From: MGBC102946 sp022793145 | GTDB taxonomy: Bacteria > Bacillota_I > Bacilli_A > RF39 > UBA660 | Assembly: GCA_947426265.1 (NCBI GenBank) | Contig: CANEDJ010000001.1 | Location: 29,088-93,087 of the forward strand | Direction: 5' to 3' | DNA: 64,000 nucleotides | Part shown: positions 9,193-18,105 of the stretch, piece by piece | Layout: the number at the start of each line of letters is the position of its first letter | How positions within the stretch are numbered: the stretch's first letter is position 1 | Notes under the pieces: generated by a model | Databases searched by the model: none | The model's input: only the letters and a program-made list of their open reading frames with translations | Told to the model about the DNA's origin: nothing | Program-made: the position numbers and the translations under genes

Positions 9193-9999
9193 ATGGAAAC
9201 TTTAAAAGAGGCTCTATTGATCAAAGAAGTTATAGAACCTTCATTAATTATTCTTTGTAGTGTTCTAATTTATATATTTATTGGAAAAATAATAAAGCGT
9301 TTTTCTAAAATGCCAGTGAAGCGATTGGATCACAAAAAACGACAAACCATATTGACCGTATTGAAAAGTATTATAAAATATATTATTTTATCAATTGATA
9401 TTCTATTAATATTAAATGTGTATGGGATTGATACAAAAGCTATATTAGCCTCATTTGGGGTAATAGGAGCAGTATTAGGACTTGCTATGCAAGATCTATT
9501 AAAAGATATTATTGCAGGTATTTCTATTTTATTTGAAGACCAATTCCGGGTAGGAGATTGGATTGAAGTGGGTGGCTTTAAAGGAGAAGTTATTTCTTTA
9601 GGTCTAAAAACCACAAGAATAAAAGCATATACAGGGGAAACAAAGATTATTTCTAATCGAACATTAACAGAAGTAACTAATTTTAATATGCATAGTTCTA
9701 TGGCGATTGTTGATGTACAAGTAGCTTATGAATCTAATCTTCAGAAAGTTGAAAAAGTATTATCTACTGTTTGTGTAGAGGAACAAGAGAAAATTCCTAT
9801 GTTAAAAGGGAAAATAGAATTGTTAGGAGTCCAATCTTTAGGAGAAAATGGAATAGTATATCGAATTGTTGCTCCTTGTAAAGCAATGGAACAATATGGT
9901 GTAGAGAGATTGCTTAGAAAGGCAATAAAACTAGCATTGGATAAGAATCATATTATAATTCCTTATCTACAGGTGGTGATACATAATGAAAGAATATAA
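9193..9999 (+). CDS. MscS family small-conductance mechanosensitive channel
   Basis: 268 residues with three hydrophobic helices (about 16-38, 54-78, 80-110). The third contains the glycine/alanine-rich pore pattern IGAVLGLAMQDLLKDIIAGI. The beta domain follows with FRVGDWIEVGGFKGEV and TIISNRTLTEVTNF-like residues. Such channels open on membrane stretch to release solutes during hypo-osmotic shock. AAGGAG lies within the parB end. The last 14 bases overlap the next gene. Confidence 0.9.
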   Translation: METLKEALLIKEVIEPSLIILCSVLIYIFIGKIIKRFSKMPVKRLDHKKRQTILTVLKSIIKYIILSIDILLILNVYGIDTKAILASFGVIGAVLGLAMQDLLKDIIAGISILFEDQFRVGDWIEVGGFKGEVISLGLKTTRIKAYTGETKIISNRTLTEVTNFNMHSSMAIVDVQVAYESNLQKVEKVLSTVCVEEQEKIPMLKGKIELLGVQSLGENGIVYRIVAPCKAMEQYGVERLLRKAIKLALDKNHIIIPYLQVVIHNERI

Positions 10000-10168
10000 A
10001 GTAGGAAGTATTGTAATTATGAAAAAAGGTCATCCATGTGGTACCAACGAATGGGAAATTACTAGAGTTGGCGCTGATATTAAAATAAAATGTAATGGAT
10101 GTGGAAGATGCATTATGCTTCCAAGAATAGAATTTAATAAAAAAATGAAAAAAGTAGTCAGTGAGTAG
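9986..10168 (+). CDS. DUF951 family protein (YyzM-like), 60 aa
   Basis: A 60-residue protein with the DUF951 pattern GSIVIMKKGHPCGTNEWE and IKCNGCGRCIMLPR. The three cysteines and basic character suggest nucleic-acid or metal binding, but the function is unknown. Relatives are usually found in the parB-ychF interval of Firmicutes (yyzM in Bacillus subtilis), the same place as here. It overlaps the MscS-type gene. Confidence 0.88.
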   Translation: MKEYKVGSIVIMKKGHPCGTNEWEITRVGADIKIKCNGCGRCIMLPRIEFNKKMKKVVSE

Positions 10169-10176
10169 GAGGAACT

Positions 10177-11691
10177 ATGAAGAAAAAAAATAAAAAGAAA
10201 TTTATGCTAGGGCCAGTAATAACGATCATTTTATTAACTTTTTTAATTATGTTTTTAAGCTCTATCTTTGCTATTGTAGGAATACAAGGTCATAAAACAG
10301 CTATTGTAAATGGGACTTTAGAATCTTCTCTTGTAACTGTAAAAAATATTTTTACAGTAGAAGGAATAAAATATATTTTTAGCAATATTGTTATTAATTT
10401 TCGTTCCTTTGAACCACTAGTACTCATTATTATGTCTTTTATTGCAGTTGGTATTGGAGATTCAAGTGGGTTATTCAAAGCTATTTTTTCGCCTTTTAAA
10501 AAATTAAATGCAACAACAACAACTTTTATAATTTTTTTGCTTGGTATAATTTCTTCTATTATTGGAGAATATAGTTATATTATTTTAATTCCTTTAGTAA
10601 GTGCCATGTACAAGTATTTAGGGAAGAATCAAATGCTTGGAGTGTTAACTATATTTTTAGGAATTACATTAGGATATGGTACAGGAATTTATTATAATTT
10701 TAATGCTTATCAATTAGGCCAATTAACACAAGCAGCAGCAACAATCGATGTAGACAAAAATTATCAATTTCAATTATTATCAAATATTTATATTATGTTA
10801 GCAAGTACAATTATTTTGGCTTTTGTTGGTAGTTTATTAATTCATAAATTTCTAGAGCCAAAATTTAAGAAGCCAATGGAGGAAGATGATGATTTGATCA
10901 TATCAAAAAAAGCTTTAATGGCAAGCAACTTTCTTTTCTTTCTCATGATTGCCATAAGCATATATATGATAATTCCAGGATTTCCTGGATCAGGATTATT
11001 ATTAGATAACACACAGGAAACTTATATAGCAAAATTATTTAGTGAAACTGCACCGTTTAGAGATGGTATCATGTTTATATTTTTAATCATTGCAATGCTC
11101 TGTGGTGGAGTATATGGATATTTTTCTGGAAATATTAAAAATACTCATGAATACAGTTTTAACTTGTCAAAAAGTTTTGATAATATTGGATATGTATTTG
11201 TATTAATGTTTTTTACATCCGTAATGACAGGTATATTAGAATGGACAAATTTAGGAGAAGTGATTGCAACAAATATTATAGAGGTATTAAGTTCTTTTCA
11301 GTTCTCTGGAATTCCCTTGATTATTAGTTTTATGATAGCAATTATATTAATGAGTATCTTAATTCCATCCAATGTTACAAAATGGAGTTTGGCATCGCCT
11401 ATTATTATTCCACTGTTCATGAGAGCGAATATTACTCCAGATTTTACTCAATTTATATTTAAAGTATCTGATGGAATAGGAAAAGCAATGACACCATTAT
11501 TTATTTATTTCATTGTTATGATTGCTTTTTTACAAAAAGATAATAAAACAAGTGAAGAAGTAACAATATTTGGAACTATGAAATTGATCATGCCTATTAC
11601 ATTAATGATAACAGGTTTATGGATTTTGATTCTAATATGTTGGTATATGGCAGGCTTACCACTAGGAATAAGTGGCTATTCAACACTTTAA
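10177..11691 (+). CDS. AbgT family transporter (p-aminobenzoyl-glutamate type)
   Basis: 504 residues with about 12 hydrophobic segments. The pattern IAVGIGDSSGLFKAI followed by SSIIGEYSYIILIPL, and a late IPSNVTKWSLASPIIIPLF, resembles the AbgT branch of the ion-transporter superfamily, whose members import p-aminobenzoyl-glutamate or export antimetabolites. The substrate cannot be set from sequence. An AGGAGG site precedes the ATG, 8 bases after the DUF951 gene. An intrinsic terminator overlaps its stop codon, so it closes the par operon. Confidence 0.72.
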   Translation: MKKKNKKKFMLGPVITIILLTFLIMFLSSIFAIVGIQGHKTAIVNGTLESSLVTVKNIFTVEGIKYIFSNIVINFRSFEPLVLIIMSFIAVGIGDSSGLFKAIFSPFKKLNATTTTFIIFLLGIISSIIGEYSYIILIPLVSAMYKYLGKNQMLGVLTIFLGITLGYGTGIYYNFNAYQLGQLTQAAATIDVDKNYQFQLLSNIYIMLASTIILAFVGSLLIHKFLEPKFKKPMEEDDDLIISKKALMASNFLFFLMIAISIYMIIPGFPGSGLLLDNTQETYIAKLFSETAPFRDGIMFIFLIIAMLCGGVYGYFSGNIKNTHEYSFNLSKSFDNIGYVFVLMFFTSVMTGILEWTNLGEVIATNIIEVLSSFQFSGIPLIISFMIAIILMSILIPSNVTKWSLASPIIIPLFMRANITPDFTQFIFKVSDGIGKAMTPLFIYFIVMIAFLQKDNKTSEEVTIFGTMKLIMPITLMITGLWILILICWYMAGLPLGISGYSTL

Positions 11692-11716
11692 TCAGTTCAA
11701 TATGAGCTGATTTTTC
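11691..11716 (+). terminator. Intrinsic terminator after the AbgT-type gene
   Basis: ATCAGTTC (11691-11698) pairs with GAGCTGAT (11704-11711) and is followed by TTTTT. Confidence 0.8.
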
Positions 11717-11717
11717 T

Positions 11718-11745
11718 TTGATAATAAAGTAATATATAGTATAAT
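11718..11745 (+). promoter_or_regulatory. Promoter for ychF
   Basis: TTGATA (11718-11723), 16-base spacer, TATAAT (11740-11745), 24 bases before the start codon. Confidence 0.7.
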
Positions 11746-11769
11746 AGTTTGTAGGAAAGAGGTATAAAT

Positions 11770-12870
11770 ATGAGTTTAACAGCAGGAATTGTAGGATTAC
11801 CAAATGTAGGAAAATCAACTTTATTTAATGCAATTACAAAAAAGAACATTTTAGCGGCTAACTATCCATTTGCGACAATTGATCCAAACGTTGGCGTTGT
11901 GACAGTCCCAGATACACGATTAGAATTTCTTCAAAATCTATATGTGCCTGATAGCTTGGTTCCAACAGCTTTTGAATTTACAGATATAGCAGGGTTAGTA
12001 AAGGGAGCTTCGAATGGAGAAGGATTAGGTAACAAATTTTTATCTCATATTAGAGAGGTAGATGCTATTGTAGAAGTTGTGAGATGTTTTAGTGATTCCA
12101 ATATTATTCATGTTGAAAATAGTGTAGATCCGATTCGCGATATTGAAATTATTAATGTAGAACTTTTGCTTGCAGATTTAGAAGTAATAGATAATCGAAT
12201 TGGAAGAATAGGAAAAAAAGCAGGCATGTCAAAAGATAAGGAAACGATTGCAGAATATAATTTATTAAATAGAATAAAAGAACAATTGGAAAAGAATGAA
12301 CCAGTTCGAAAAATGGAATTTACAGAAGAAGAAAATAAAATTTTAAGACCATTTAATTTATTGACTGGAAAACCAATCATTTATATGGCAAACATTAGTG
12401 AAAAAGATTTAGCTGCAGAAGATAATGAATATGTAAAACAGGTAAAAGAATATGCAAGAAAAGAAGGATCTGAAGTTATTACAGTAAGTGCTAAAGTAGA
12501 ATCTGAATTAAGCGAATTGGAAGAAGAAGAAAAAAAAGAATTCCTAAAAGAATTAGGAATAGAGGAAAGTGGTCTAGATCAACTTATTAAAGCTACTTAT
12601 TCTTTATTAGGTTTAGCTACGTATTTTACAGCAGGAAGTGATGAATGTAGAGCTTGGACTTTTAAAAAAGGAATGAAAGCACCAGAGTGTGCGGGAATTA
12701 TTCACAGTGATTTTGAGCGAGGCTTTATTAGAGCTGAAATTATGAGCTATGAAGACTTAAAAGCATGTGGAAGTGAAAAAGCGGTAAGAGAAGCAGGGAA
12801 GATGCGTTTAGAGGGCAAGGAATATATAATGCAAGATGGAGATATCTGCCATTTTAGATTTAATGTATAA
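11770..12870 (+). CDS. ychF: Redox-regulated ATPase/GTPase YchF (Obg-like)
   Basis: 366 residues, the standard YchF length. The G1 motif GLPNVGKSTLFNAIT, G3 DIAGLVKGAS, and the modified G4 position NISEKD are visible, and the C-terminal TGS domain includes ECRAWTFKKGMKAPECAGIIHSDFERGF-type residues. YchF prefers ATP, binds the ribosome and takes part in stress control of translation. The gene has its own promoter and terminator and lies directly before rpsF, as in Bacillus. Confidence 0.96.
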   Translation: MSLTAGIVGLPNVGKSTLFNAITKKNILAANYPFATIDPNVGVVTVPDTRLEFLQNLYVPDSLVPTAFEFTDIAGLVKGASNGEGLGNKFLSHIREVDAIVEVVRCFSDSNIIHVENSVDPIRDIEIINVELLLADLEVIDNRIGRIGKKAGMSKDKETIAEYNLLNRIKEQLEKNEPVRKMEFTEEENKILRPFNLLTGKPIIYMANISEKDLAAEDNEYVKQVKEYARKEGSEVITVSAKVESELSELEEEEKKEFLKELGIEESGLDQLIKATYSLLGLATYFTAGSDECRAWTFKKGMKAPECAGIIHSDFERGFIRAEIMSYEDLKACGSEKAVREAGKMRLEGKEYIMQDGDICHFRFNV

Positions 12871-12899
12871 GAAGTTTTCATTTAGAAGCTTCTTTTTTC
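12869..12899 (+). terminator. Intrinsic terminator after ychF
   Basis: AAGAAGTTT (from 12869) pairs with AAGCTTCTT (12886-12893 region), including a G-T pair, followed by a T run to 12898. Confidence 0.75.
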
Positions 12900-12918
12900 A
12901 TAGAATAAAAGTGAAGTC

Positions 12919-12947
12919 TTTACAAATGTGTTCCTTTTTGTTATAAT
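12919..12947 (+). promoter_or_regulatory. Promoter of the rpsF-ssb-rpsR operon
   Basis: TTTACA (12919-12924), 17-base spacer, TATAAT (12942-12947). Confidence 0.78.
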
Positions 12948-12952
12948 CTATA

Positions 12953-13000
12953 GCGAGTATTAATTTACTCCTTGCTTTATTAAAAGCCAATAGACCATAA
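12953..13000 (+). promoter_or_regulatory. Possible S6:S18 autoregulatory leader of rpsF
   Basis: The leader contains GCGAGTA pairing with TACTC..GC around an AT loop with a pyrimidine bulge, placed between promoter and ribosome-binding site. Many bacteria regulate rpsF through an S6:S18-binding leader in this position. The characteristic CCG bulge is not clearly present, so this is a positional inference only. Confidence 0.35.
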
Positions 13001-13013
13001 GGAGGTGTGGAAA

Positions 13014-13304
13014 ATGAGAAACTATGAAATTATGTTTATTGTTAGACCAACATTAGGAGAAGATGAAATTAAGAAAGTTGTAGAAAACTTTGCTAGTATT
13101 TTGACTTCTAATGGAGCTAAAGTTATTGAAACAAAAGAAATGGGTCAACGTGAATTAGCTTATGAAATCAAAAATTTTAAAAGCGGTTACTACTTTGTTT
13201 TTGATGTAGAAGCAAATGATGATAAAGCGATTAAAGAATTTGATCGTTTATCACTTATCAGCAATGATATTGTTCGTCATTTGATTACAAAAATTGAAAA
13301 GTAG
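13014..13304 (+). CDS. rpsF: 30S ribosomal protein S6
   Basis: ATG 13014 is chosen because AAGGAGGTG sits 6 bases upstream; the GTG at 13005 lies inside that site. The 96-residue product has the S6 opening [12 protein letters not shown] and the segment [19 protein letters not shown]6 pairs with S18 on the platform of the small subunit. It is the first gene of the conserved rpsF-ssb-rpsR operon. Confidence 0.96.
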   Translation: MRNYEIMFIVRPTLGEDEIKKVVENFASILTSNGAKVIETKEMGQRELAYEIKNFKSGYYFVFDVEANDDKAIKEFDRLSLISNDIVRHLITKIEK

Positions 13305-13318
13305 AAAAGAGGTATTAT

Positions 13319-13783
13319 ATGAATCGTGTTGTACTTATCGGAAGATTAACAGGAAAGCCAGAATTACGTTATACAGGATCAAATTTACCTTATGCACGTT
13401 TTTCGTTAGCTGTTAATAGAAGTTTTAGTAATGCGCAAGGTCAAAGAGATACAGACTTTATCAATATTATCGTTTGGAGAAAGCAAGCAGAAAATGTGTG
13501 CAATTTCTTGGACAAAGGAAGTCTTGTATCTGTAGAAGGTAGAATACAAACAGGAAGTTATGATGATAAAGATGGAAATAAGCGTTATACAACAGATGTT
13601 GTAGCAGATGCTGTTCAATTTTTAGAGTCAAAATCACAAAGTCAAAATAGGAGTTCAAATAGTTCAAATGAACCAACTCCATATGACTATCAAAGCGAGC
13701 CAATGAATGATATCAATATAGATAATGATCCATTTGCAGACTTTGGAGATAGTGTTTCAATTGATGATAACTTCTTAGACTAA
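13319..13783 (+). CDS. ssb: Single-stranded DNA-binding protein
   Basis: 154 residues. The OB-fold spans about residues 1-105 ([33 protein letters not shown]). A Ser/Asn-rich linker follows, then an acidic tail. SSB coats single-stranded DNA in replication and repair. Odd point: the usual C-terminal protein-interaction tip DDDLPF is replaced by DDNFLD, although DPFADFGD occurs about 20 residues earlier. Confidence 0.95.
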   Translation: MNRVVLIGRLTGKPELRYTGSNLPYARFSLAVNRSFSNAQGQRDTDFINIIVWRKQAENVCNFLDKGSLVSVEGRIQTGSYDDKDGNKRYTTDVVADAVQFLESKSQSQNRSSNSSNEPTPYDYQSEPMNDINIDNDPFADFGDSVSIDDNFLD

Positions 13784-13797
13784 AAGGAGGAAAAAAC

Positions 13798-14016
13798 ATG
13801 GCTGAATTTTATAGAAAAAAGAAAAAGATCTGTCAAATGTGTGCTGGAAAAAGCGTAGATTATAAAGATGCAGAAATTATAAAAAAATATATTAGTAATG
13901 ATAAAGGCAAAATATTACCAAGAAGAATTACAGGAGCATGCGCAAAACATCAAAGACATATTGCTAATGAAGTTAAAAAAGCACGTTTTATGGGTTTAAT
14001 ACCTTTTGTAAAATAG
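13798..14016 (+). CDS. rpsR: 30S ribosomal protein S18
   Basis: 72 residues with the S18 pattern [13 protein letters not shown] and a basic [27 protein letters not shown] end. AAAAGGAGG precedes the ATG. It completes the rpsF-ssb-rpsR operon and is followed by two hairpin terminators. Confidence 0.97.
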   Translation: MAEFYRKKKKICQMCAGKSVDYKDAEIIKKYISNDKGKILPRRITGACAKHQRHIANEVKKARFMGLIPFVK

Positions 14017-14036
14017 ACCAATTTGGTCTTTTTGTT
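14015..14036 (+). terminator. Intrinsic terminator after rpsR
   Basis: AGACC (14015-14019) pairs with GGTCT (14025-14029 region), followed by a T run. Confidence 0.75.
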
Positions 14037-14058
14037 TTTGGAAAAATATTTACTAAAG

Positions 14059-14090
14059 AAAAGAACATATTTCGTAAGTATGTTCTTTTT
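14059..14090. terminator. Bidirectional terminator between rpsR and gpsA
   Basis: A perfect 11-base stem, AAAAGAACATA (14059-14069) with TATGTTCTTTT (14079-14089), around a 9-base loop. A-rich and T-rich flanks make it usable from both directions; it overlaps the gpsA stop codon. Confidence 0.82.
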
Positions 14091-15063
14091 AATCTTTTTC
14101 AATCAAAAATTGTTTTAATGTTTCAGGATCTTTTCCGTTTTCTACAATGTCAAAAATCAAATCAATAATGGGCATATCTACATTTTGGTCTTTTGTAAGT
14201 TGATAAATAGACTTTAAAGTATAGAGCCCTTCAATTGTAGTAGAACATTTGTAATCTTCAATTTCATCTTTTGGTATTTTTTTCCCAATCAGTTGTCCAA
14301 AAGAAAAGTTTCTTGATTTAGGACTTGTACAGGTAAGAAGTAAATCCCCAAAACCAGCAAAAGAAAGAATTGTTTTTTTATCTCCACCAAGTTTATATAT
14401 TAATTTTTTAATATCATGTAGAGATTCTGTAATAAACATAGCTTTAGTTGATTCAGGTAATTGCATTCCATCTAATATTCCAGCTGCAATTGCAATCACA
14501 TTTTTAATAGATCCACAGATTTCGATCCCTTTTATATCTTCTGTTACTCTAAACTTAAAGTATTCATTTTGAAACGCTTGAATAATGATAGAAGCCGTAT
14601 CACTATTTGTTGTTCCTAAAGAAAGTCCAATTGGTATTTTTTTTACAATGTCAATCGCGAAAGATGGACCAGAAATAACTGCTAACTTATTTGTATTTAT
14701 ATATTTTTTTATAACATCATCGACAAATAAACAGGTATCATTTTCAATTCCTTTGCTAGCAATGCATAAGTGTTGATGAGGTTTTAAAATGGAAGTCAAT
14801 TCTTTTGCAACATCGTCTACAAAAGCAGCTGGTACAGCAATTACAATTAATTCTTTATCTAGGATAGCTTCTTTCATATTGGTTGTAAAAGAAATATCCA
14901 CAGGAATTGTGTAGTTTGGTAATTTTGAACTTGTTCTTTTTTTATCTAATTCTTCTATTTCTGTGGGAAACTTTGACCACATTGTCACTTCATTTTTATT
15001 ATATTCTAAAACACTTGCAAGAGCGATTCCATAAGCTCCAGTACCTAGGACAGCAATTTTCAC
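14089..15063 (-). CDS. gpsA: NAD(P)-dependent glycerol-3-phosphate dehydrogenase
   Basis: The GTG at 15063-15061 is taken as start because AAAGGAGGA lies just upstream; the TTG further out precedes that site. The 324-residue protein begins MKIAVLGTGAYGIALA (Rossmann nucleotide site). It also has VIAVPAAFV, ISGPSFAIDIVKKIPI, SIKNVIAIAAGI and FAGFGDLLLTCTS, typical for GpsA. It reduces dihydroxyacetone phosphate to sn-glycerol 3-phosphate for phospholipid synthesis. It is transcribed alone on the minus strand. Confidence 0.95.
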   Translation of the reverse strand: MKIAVLGTGAYGIALASVLEYNKNEVTMWSKFPTEIEELDKKRTSSKLPNYTIPVDISFTTNMKEAILDKELIVIAVPAAFVDDVAKELTSILKPHQHLCIASKGIENDTCLFVDDVIKKYINTNKLAVISGPSFAIDIVKKIPIGLSLGTTNSDTASIIIQAFQNEYFKFRVTEDIKGIEICGSIKNVIAIAAGILDGMQLPESTKAMFITESLHDIKKLIYKLGGDKKTILSFAGFGDLLLTCTSPKSRNFSFGQLIGKKIPKDEIEDYKCSTTIEGLYTLKSIYQLTKDQNVDMPIIDLIFDIVENGKDPETLKQFLIEKD

Positions 15064-15091
15064 GCAAATTCCTCCTTTATCATTCAACCAT

Positions 15092-15100
15092 ATTATAGCA
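15092..15100 (-). promoter_or_regulatory. Extended -10 promoter of gpsA
   Basis: On the minus strand TGCTATAAT, a TGn-TATAAT element, lies about 30 bases before the GTG start. No convincing -35 box is present. Confidence 0.6.
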
Positions 15101-15273
15101 CATTTTTTATAAATAAAAAATAATACATTACCGAAGTTTCTTCTCTCTAAAAAGCAATTGATGAAAAGCAGAGGTCTAATTATTTTAAAAAAGGATAAAA
15201 TTTACTGTAGCAAAGAAAACAACAATATGATAGAATAGTAAACAATTATTATGTCATGGGAAGGGTGTTTTGT

Positions 15274-17535
15274 ATGAGAAATGTGATTTCTACTCCATTT
15301 GGGAATTTTGAGGTGAAGCAAAATAACGAGCCATTAGAATTTAATTGCATAATTAAAAATTATTCATCAAATAAATCTCCGGCCTTAATTCGTCTATATG
15401 TAGTAGAAGTGGAAACCAAAGGACAAGACTCTCTAATTTGTGGATTTGAAAAGCCTATTTTTGAGAAGCTGAGTAAAGATGAACATTCAACGACATTATT
15501 TGTAGAAAATGATACTTTAGTATTAGGATTATGTAGTCTAAATCCGAATAAACAGACTTATATCATGACAACCAATGATGAATATGGTTTTACATATAAA
15601 ACAGAAAATAAAATAACTTTAATTCTTTGTTGTATAGAAAAAGATAAATTTAAAGATGCGAAAAAAGTGATAGAAAAAGCAATCAAAAGCGAAATAGAAG
15701 CGACTATGAATATAAAGATTAAAAAAGAAAAAAAACCAAGTAAATCAATAGTTACGATTTTTCTATTTGGTTTACTATCGTTGGTTTATGTAGCATTTGC
15801 ATTCCTTTTTATGAAATATAAAATAATTAGTAACGAAGCTTTAAAAAAGATAGGTATTGGAATTTTAGGAGTTTTATTGACATCTTTTGCGCTTGCTAAT
15901 TTATCAGGTTCAAAAGAACAAAGAGAAAAGAAAAAAACAACATTTTTGATATCATTACTGTTACTAGCGATAATATTAATAGCAATGGGACTAACAACAT
16001 ATATAATATTAACTAGAATTGGCATTGTTAAAAATGAAATGGTTCTAGGAATAGGTCTTACTATTGTAGCGCTAGCAATCTTGTGCTTGTTTGTGTCAGA
16101 ATATAAAATAGAAAGAAATAGTCAGAGTCAAATTGTAAAAAAAAAGAATGTCAATGAAATAGAAGGGTTGAATAGAAAAACGGAACAATTAAATCCATTT
16201 GTTTTAAATTTTTCTATTATGTTTCCAAGGAGTTTAAAAGAAAGTTGGATAAGCTTAGTAGACAAACTTCAAATACAAGAAATGAAAGCAAGTGAGCAAG
16301 TAACAACTTATCAATTATCAGGAGAAATGGTAAAACTTTTTAATCATATAGAATTAGAAGAATTGGATATGGCGGATTTAACAGAAACAGAGAAATTAAT
16401 GCTATATTGTGTTTATACAAGACATAAAAATGGTTATATCAGAGAGAAATATGTAAAAAAAATATTAGAGATGGAATTATCTGAGTGGGAGTTCCCATTT
16501 TTGTTAAAATTGAGTGGAGAATATATATATGAAATTTTAATGATCATTTATAATTGTTTACAAAATAAAGATAATCAAAAATTGAAAGAATTTGCGAAAA
16601 ATAATAAAGAATTATTATGTGAAGAATATGCAAGAATGCTTAAATATTGGAATCAATTTTATAGAACTAAAAAAATAAGATTTCATAATTATATAGGAAA
16701 AAAACTATTTTATGAATGCTATGGTTATACTAGAAAATATGAAAAGAAGAGATACCAGTGTGCATGTTGTGAAAAGAAAACTATATTTGGATATTTAATT
16801 CATTATTATAATGAACCATGTCCAGTTTGTTATTGGCAAAATAATGGTTTTCAAAATAGTAATTTAGAACAGGAAGGAATAAACGGAATAACACTTAAAA
16901 AAGCAAAGGAAAATTATCAACAAATAGGAGCTATAAAAGAAGAGTATGTATCTCTTGTTAGAAAGGCAACGGAAAAAGAAATAATTAAACCAAATGTAGA
17001 TCAGATTTTAAAACTGTTGAGACTAACTCTTGTTCAAGAAGGATTCGTAAGAAAAGAAGAAGGAATATATGAAAAGAAAAATCAGAGTTTTAAAATTACT
17101 TATCATGATGGCTATTTATTAATAGAAAAGGCGAAAAGTACAAAAGATATAAAAGAAAATATTTGGGAAAAAATAGGAAGTGTGAAAATTGAACTGGATA
17201 ATCAATCTTTTGTAAAGAAAGTAGTGACAATTCTAAAAAAATCACAAGAAAAGAAAAAAACAATCAGATTAAAAAAAGCTGAAAAAGAAAAAGTGGTAGA
17301 AGAAGAGATAAATGCTTGGAATCCACTAGGGTTAATTAAGAATGATAGTCCAAAAGGAGAATATCAATTAGAAATAAAAAAAATTACAACGAAGTTAAGT
17401 AAACTAAAATCAGAAAAAGAATTACAAGAACATATTGAACAAGTATTTCAAAAATTATTTGGAGAAGACCTTTTTATTGATAAGAAAAAAGAAATAGAAA
17501 AAATTGCAAATAAAATTTGGAAAAAGGTAAAATGA
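15274..17535 (+). CDS. Four-helix membrane protein with a CPCC-type cysteine domain, 753 aa
   Basis: ATG 15274 is chosen because AAGGGTG sits 6 bases upstream. Residues about 1-150 form a soluble beta-rich domain. Four membrane helices follow (about 160-184, 190-208, 222-246, 257-277). Then comes a charged helical cytoplasmic region. At about 493-560 there is a segment with CACC, CPVCYWQNNG and GINGITLKKAKENYQQIGA, which matches the small CPCC cysteine-rich domain family. The remainder is Lys/Glu-rich. The function is unknown. A CPCC unit inside a large membrane protein is unusual. The gene stands alone with a terminator behind it. Confidence 0.8.
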   Translation: MRNVISTPFGNFEVKQNNEPLEFNCIIKNYSSNKSPALIRLYVVEVETKGQDSLICGFEKPIFEKLSKDEHSTTLFVENDTLVLGLCSLNPNKQTYIMTTNDEYGFTYKTENKITLILCCIEKDKFKDAKKVIEKAIKSEIEATMNIKIKKEKKPSKSIVTIFLFGLLSLVYVAFAFLFMKYKIISNEALKKIGIGILGVLLTSFALANLSGSKEQREKKKTTFLISLLLLAIILIAMGLTTYIILTRIGIVKNEMVLGIGLTIVALAILCLFVSEYKIERNSQSQIVKKKNVNEIEGLNRKTEQLNPFVLNFSIMFPRSLKESWISLVDKLQIQEMKASEQVTTYQLSGEMVKLFNHIELEELDMADLTETEKLMLYCVYTRHKNGYIREKYVKKILEMELSEWEFPFLLKLSGEYIYEILMIIYNCLQNKDNQKLKEFAKNNKELLCEEYARMLKYWNQFYRTKKIRFHNYIGKKLFYECYGYTRKYEKKRYQCACCEKKTIFGYLIHYYNEPCPVCYWQNNGFQNSNLEQEGINGITLKKAKENYQQIGAIKEEYVSLVRKATEKEIIKPNVDQILKLLRLTLVQEGFVRKEEGIYEKKNQSFKITYHDGYLLIEKAKSTKDIKENIWEKIGSVKIELDNQSFVKKVVTILKKSQEKKKTIRLKKAEKEKVVEEEINAWNPLGLIKNDSPKGEYQLEIKKITTKLSKLKSEKELQEHIEQVFQKLFGEDLFIDKKKEIEKIANKIWKKVK

Positions 17536-17540
17536 AACAG

Positions 17541-17564
17541 AAAAGTACAAAAGTGCTTTTTTTA
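17541..17564 (+). terminator. Intrinsic terminator after the CPCC membrane protein
   Basis: AAAGTAC pairs with GTGCTTT (one G-T pair) around an AAAA loop and runs into T residues. Confidence 0.72.
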
Positions 17565-17618
17565 TTTTGCATGATAGAAATTTGATACAAAAAAATATCA
17601 AAAAATCATAAAAAAGTG

Positions 17619-17647
17619 TTGCAATTCATACAATTATCGTGTATACT
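17619..17647 (+). promoter_or_regulatory. Promoter of the S10-spc-alpha ribosomal supercluster
   Basis: TTGCAA (17619-17624), 17-base spacer, TATACT (17642-17647). No other strong terminator or promoter was seen until after rplQ, so this promoter may drive about 14 kb. Confidence 0.75.
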
Positions 17648-17654
17648 TTTGAAT

Positions 17655-17770
17655 GTGTGGCATGCATTGATGTGTGAGGTTGCTGATACGCCCGGTTAAG
17701 TTGTAAAATAATTTAAAAGGGAATTCGGGTTTTTACACGGAGCAAGTCTATACTGGATATAGGCGAGAGG
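17655..17770 (+). promoter_or_regulatory. Structured 5' leader of rpsJ (S10 operon leader)
   Basis: About 125 transcribed bases precede rpsJ. They contain GATACGCCCGG, a CCCG/CGGG long-range pair (about 17693 and 17727), and CTATA-CTGGA-TATAG just before the ribosome-binding site. The ACGCCCGG element and the terminal GTCTATA hairpin recall the S10 leaders of Bacillus and relatives. Autoregulation by an r-protein is likely by position but not shown by sequence. Confidence 0.55.
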
Positions 17771-17781
17771 AGGATATAAAT

Positions 17782-18090
17782 ATGTCTAAGACAAAAGTTC
17801 GCATCAAATTGAAAGCATTTGAACACAAGAGTTTAGATACAGCTTGTGCAAAAATTGTAGAAACTGTAAAAAGAACTGGTGGAGAAGTAAGTGGTCCAAT
17901 TCCACTTCCAACAGAAGTAGAAAAAATCACTATTTTAAGAGCTGTTCACAAATATAAAGATTCTCGTGAACAATTTGAAAAGAGAACACACAAAAGACTT
18001 ATTGATATCAATAATCCAAGTAAGGAGACTATTGAGGCTTTAACTCATTTAGATATCCCAAGTGGTGTTGATATTCAGATCAAATTATAA
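17782..18090 (+). CDS. rpsJ: 30S ribosomal protein S10
   Basis: 102 residues with the S10 pattern [15 protein letters not shown] and SGPIPLPTE. It forms part of the small-subunit head and, as NusE, joins antitermination complexes. GAGAGGAGG precedes the ATG; rplC follows 15 bases on. Confidence 0.97.
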   Translation: MSKTKVRIKLKAFEHKSLDTACAKIVETVKRTGGEVSGPIPLPTEVEKITILRAVHKYKDSREQFEKRTHKRLIDINNPSKETIEALTHLDIPSGVDIQIKL

Positions 18091-18105
18091 TTAGGAGGAA
18101 AAGTT

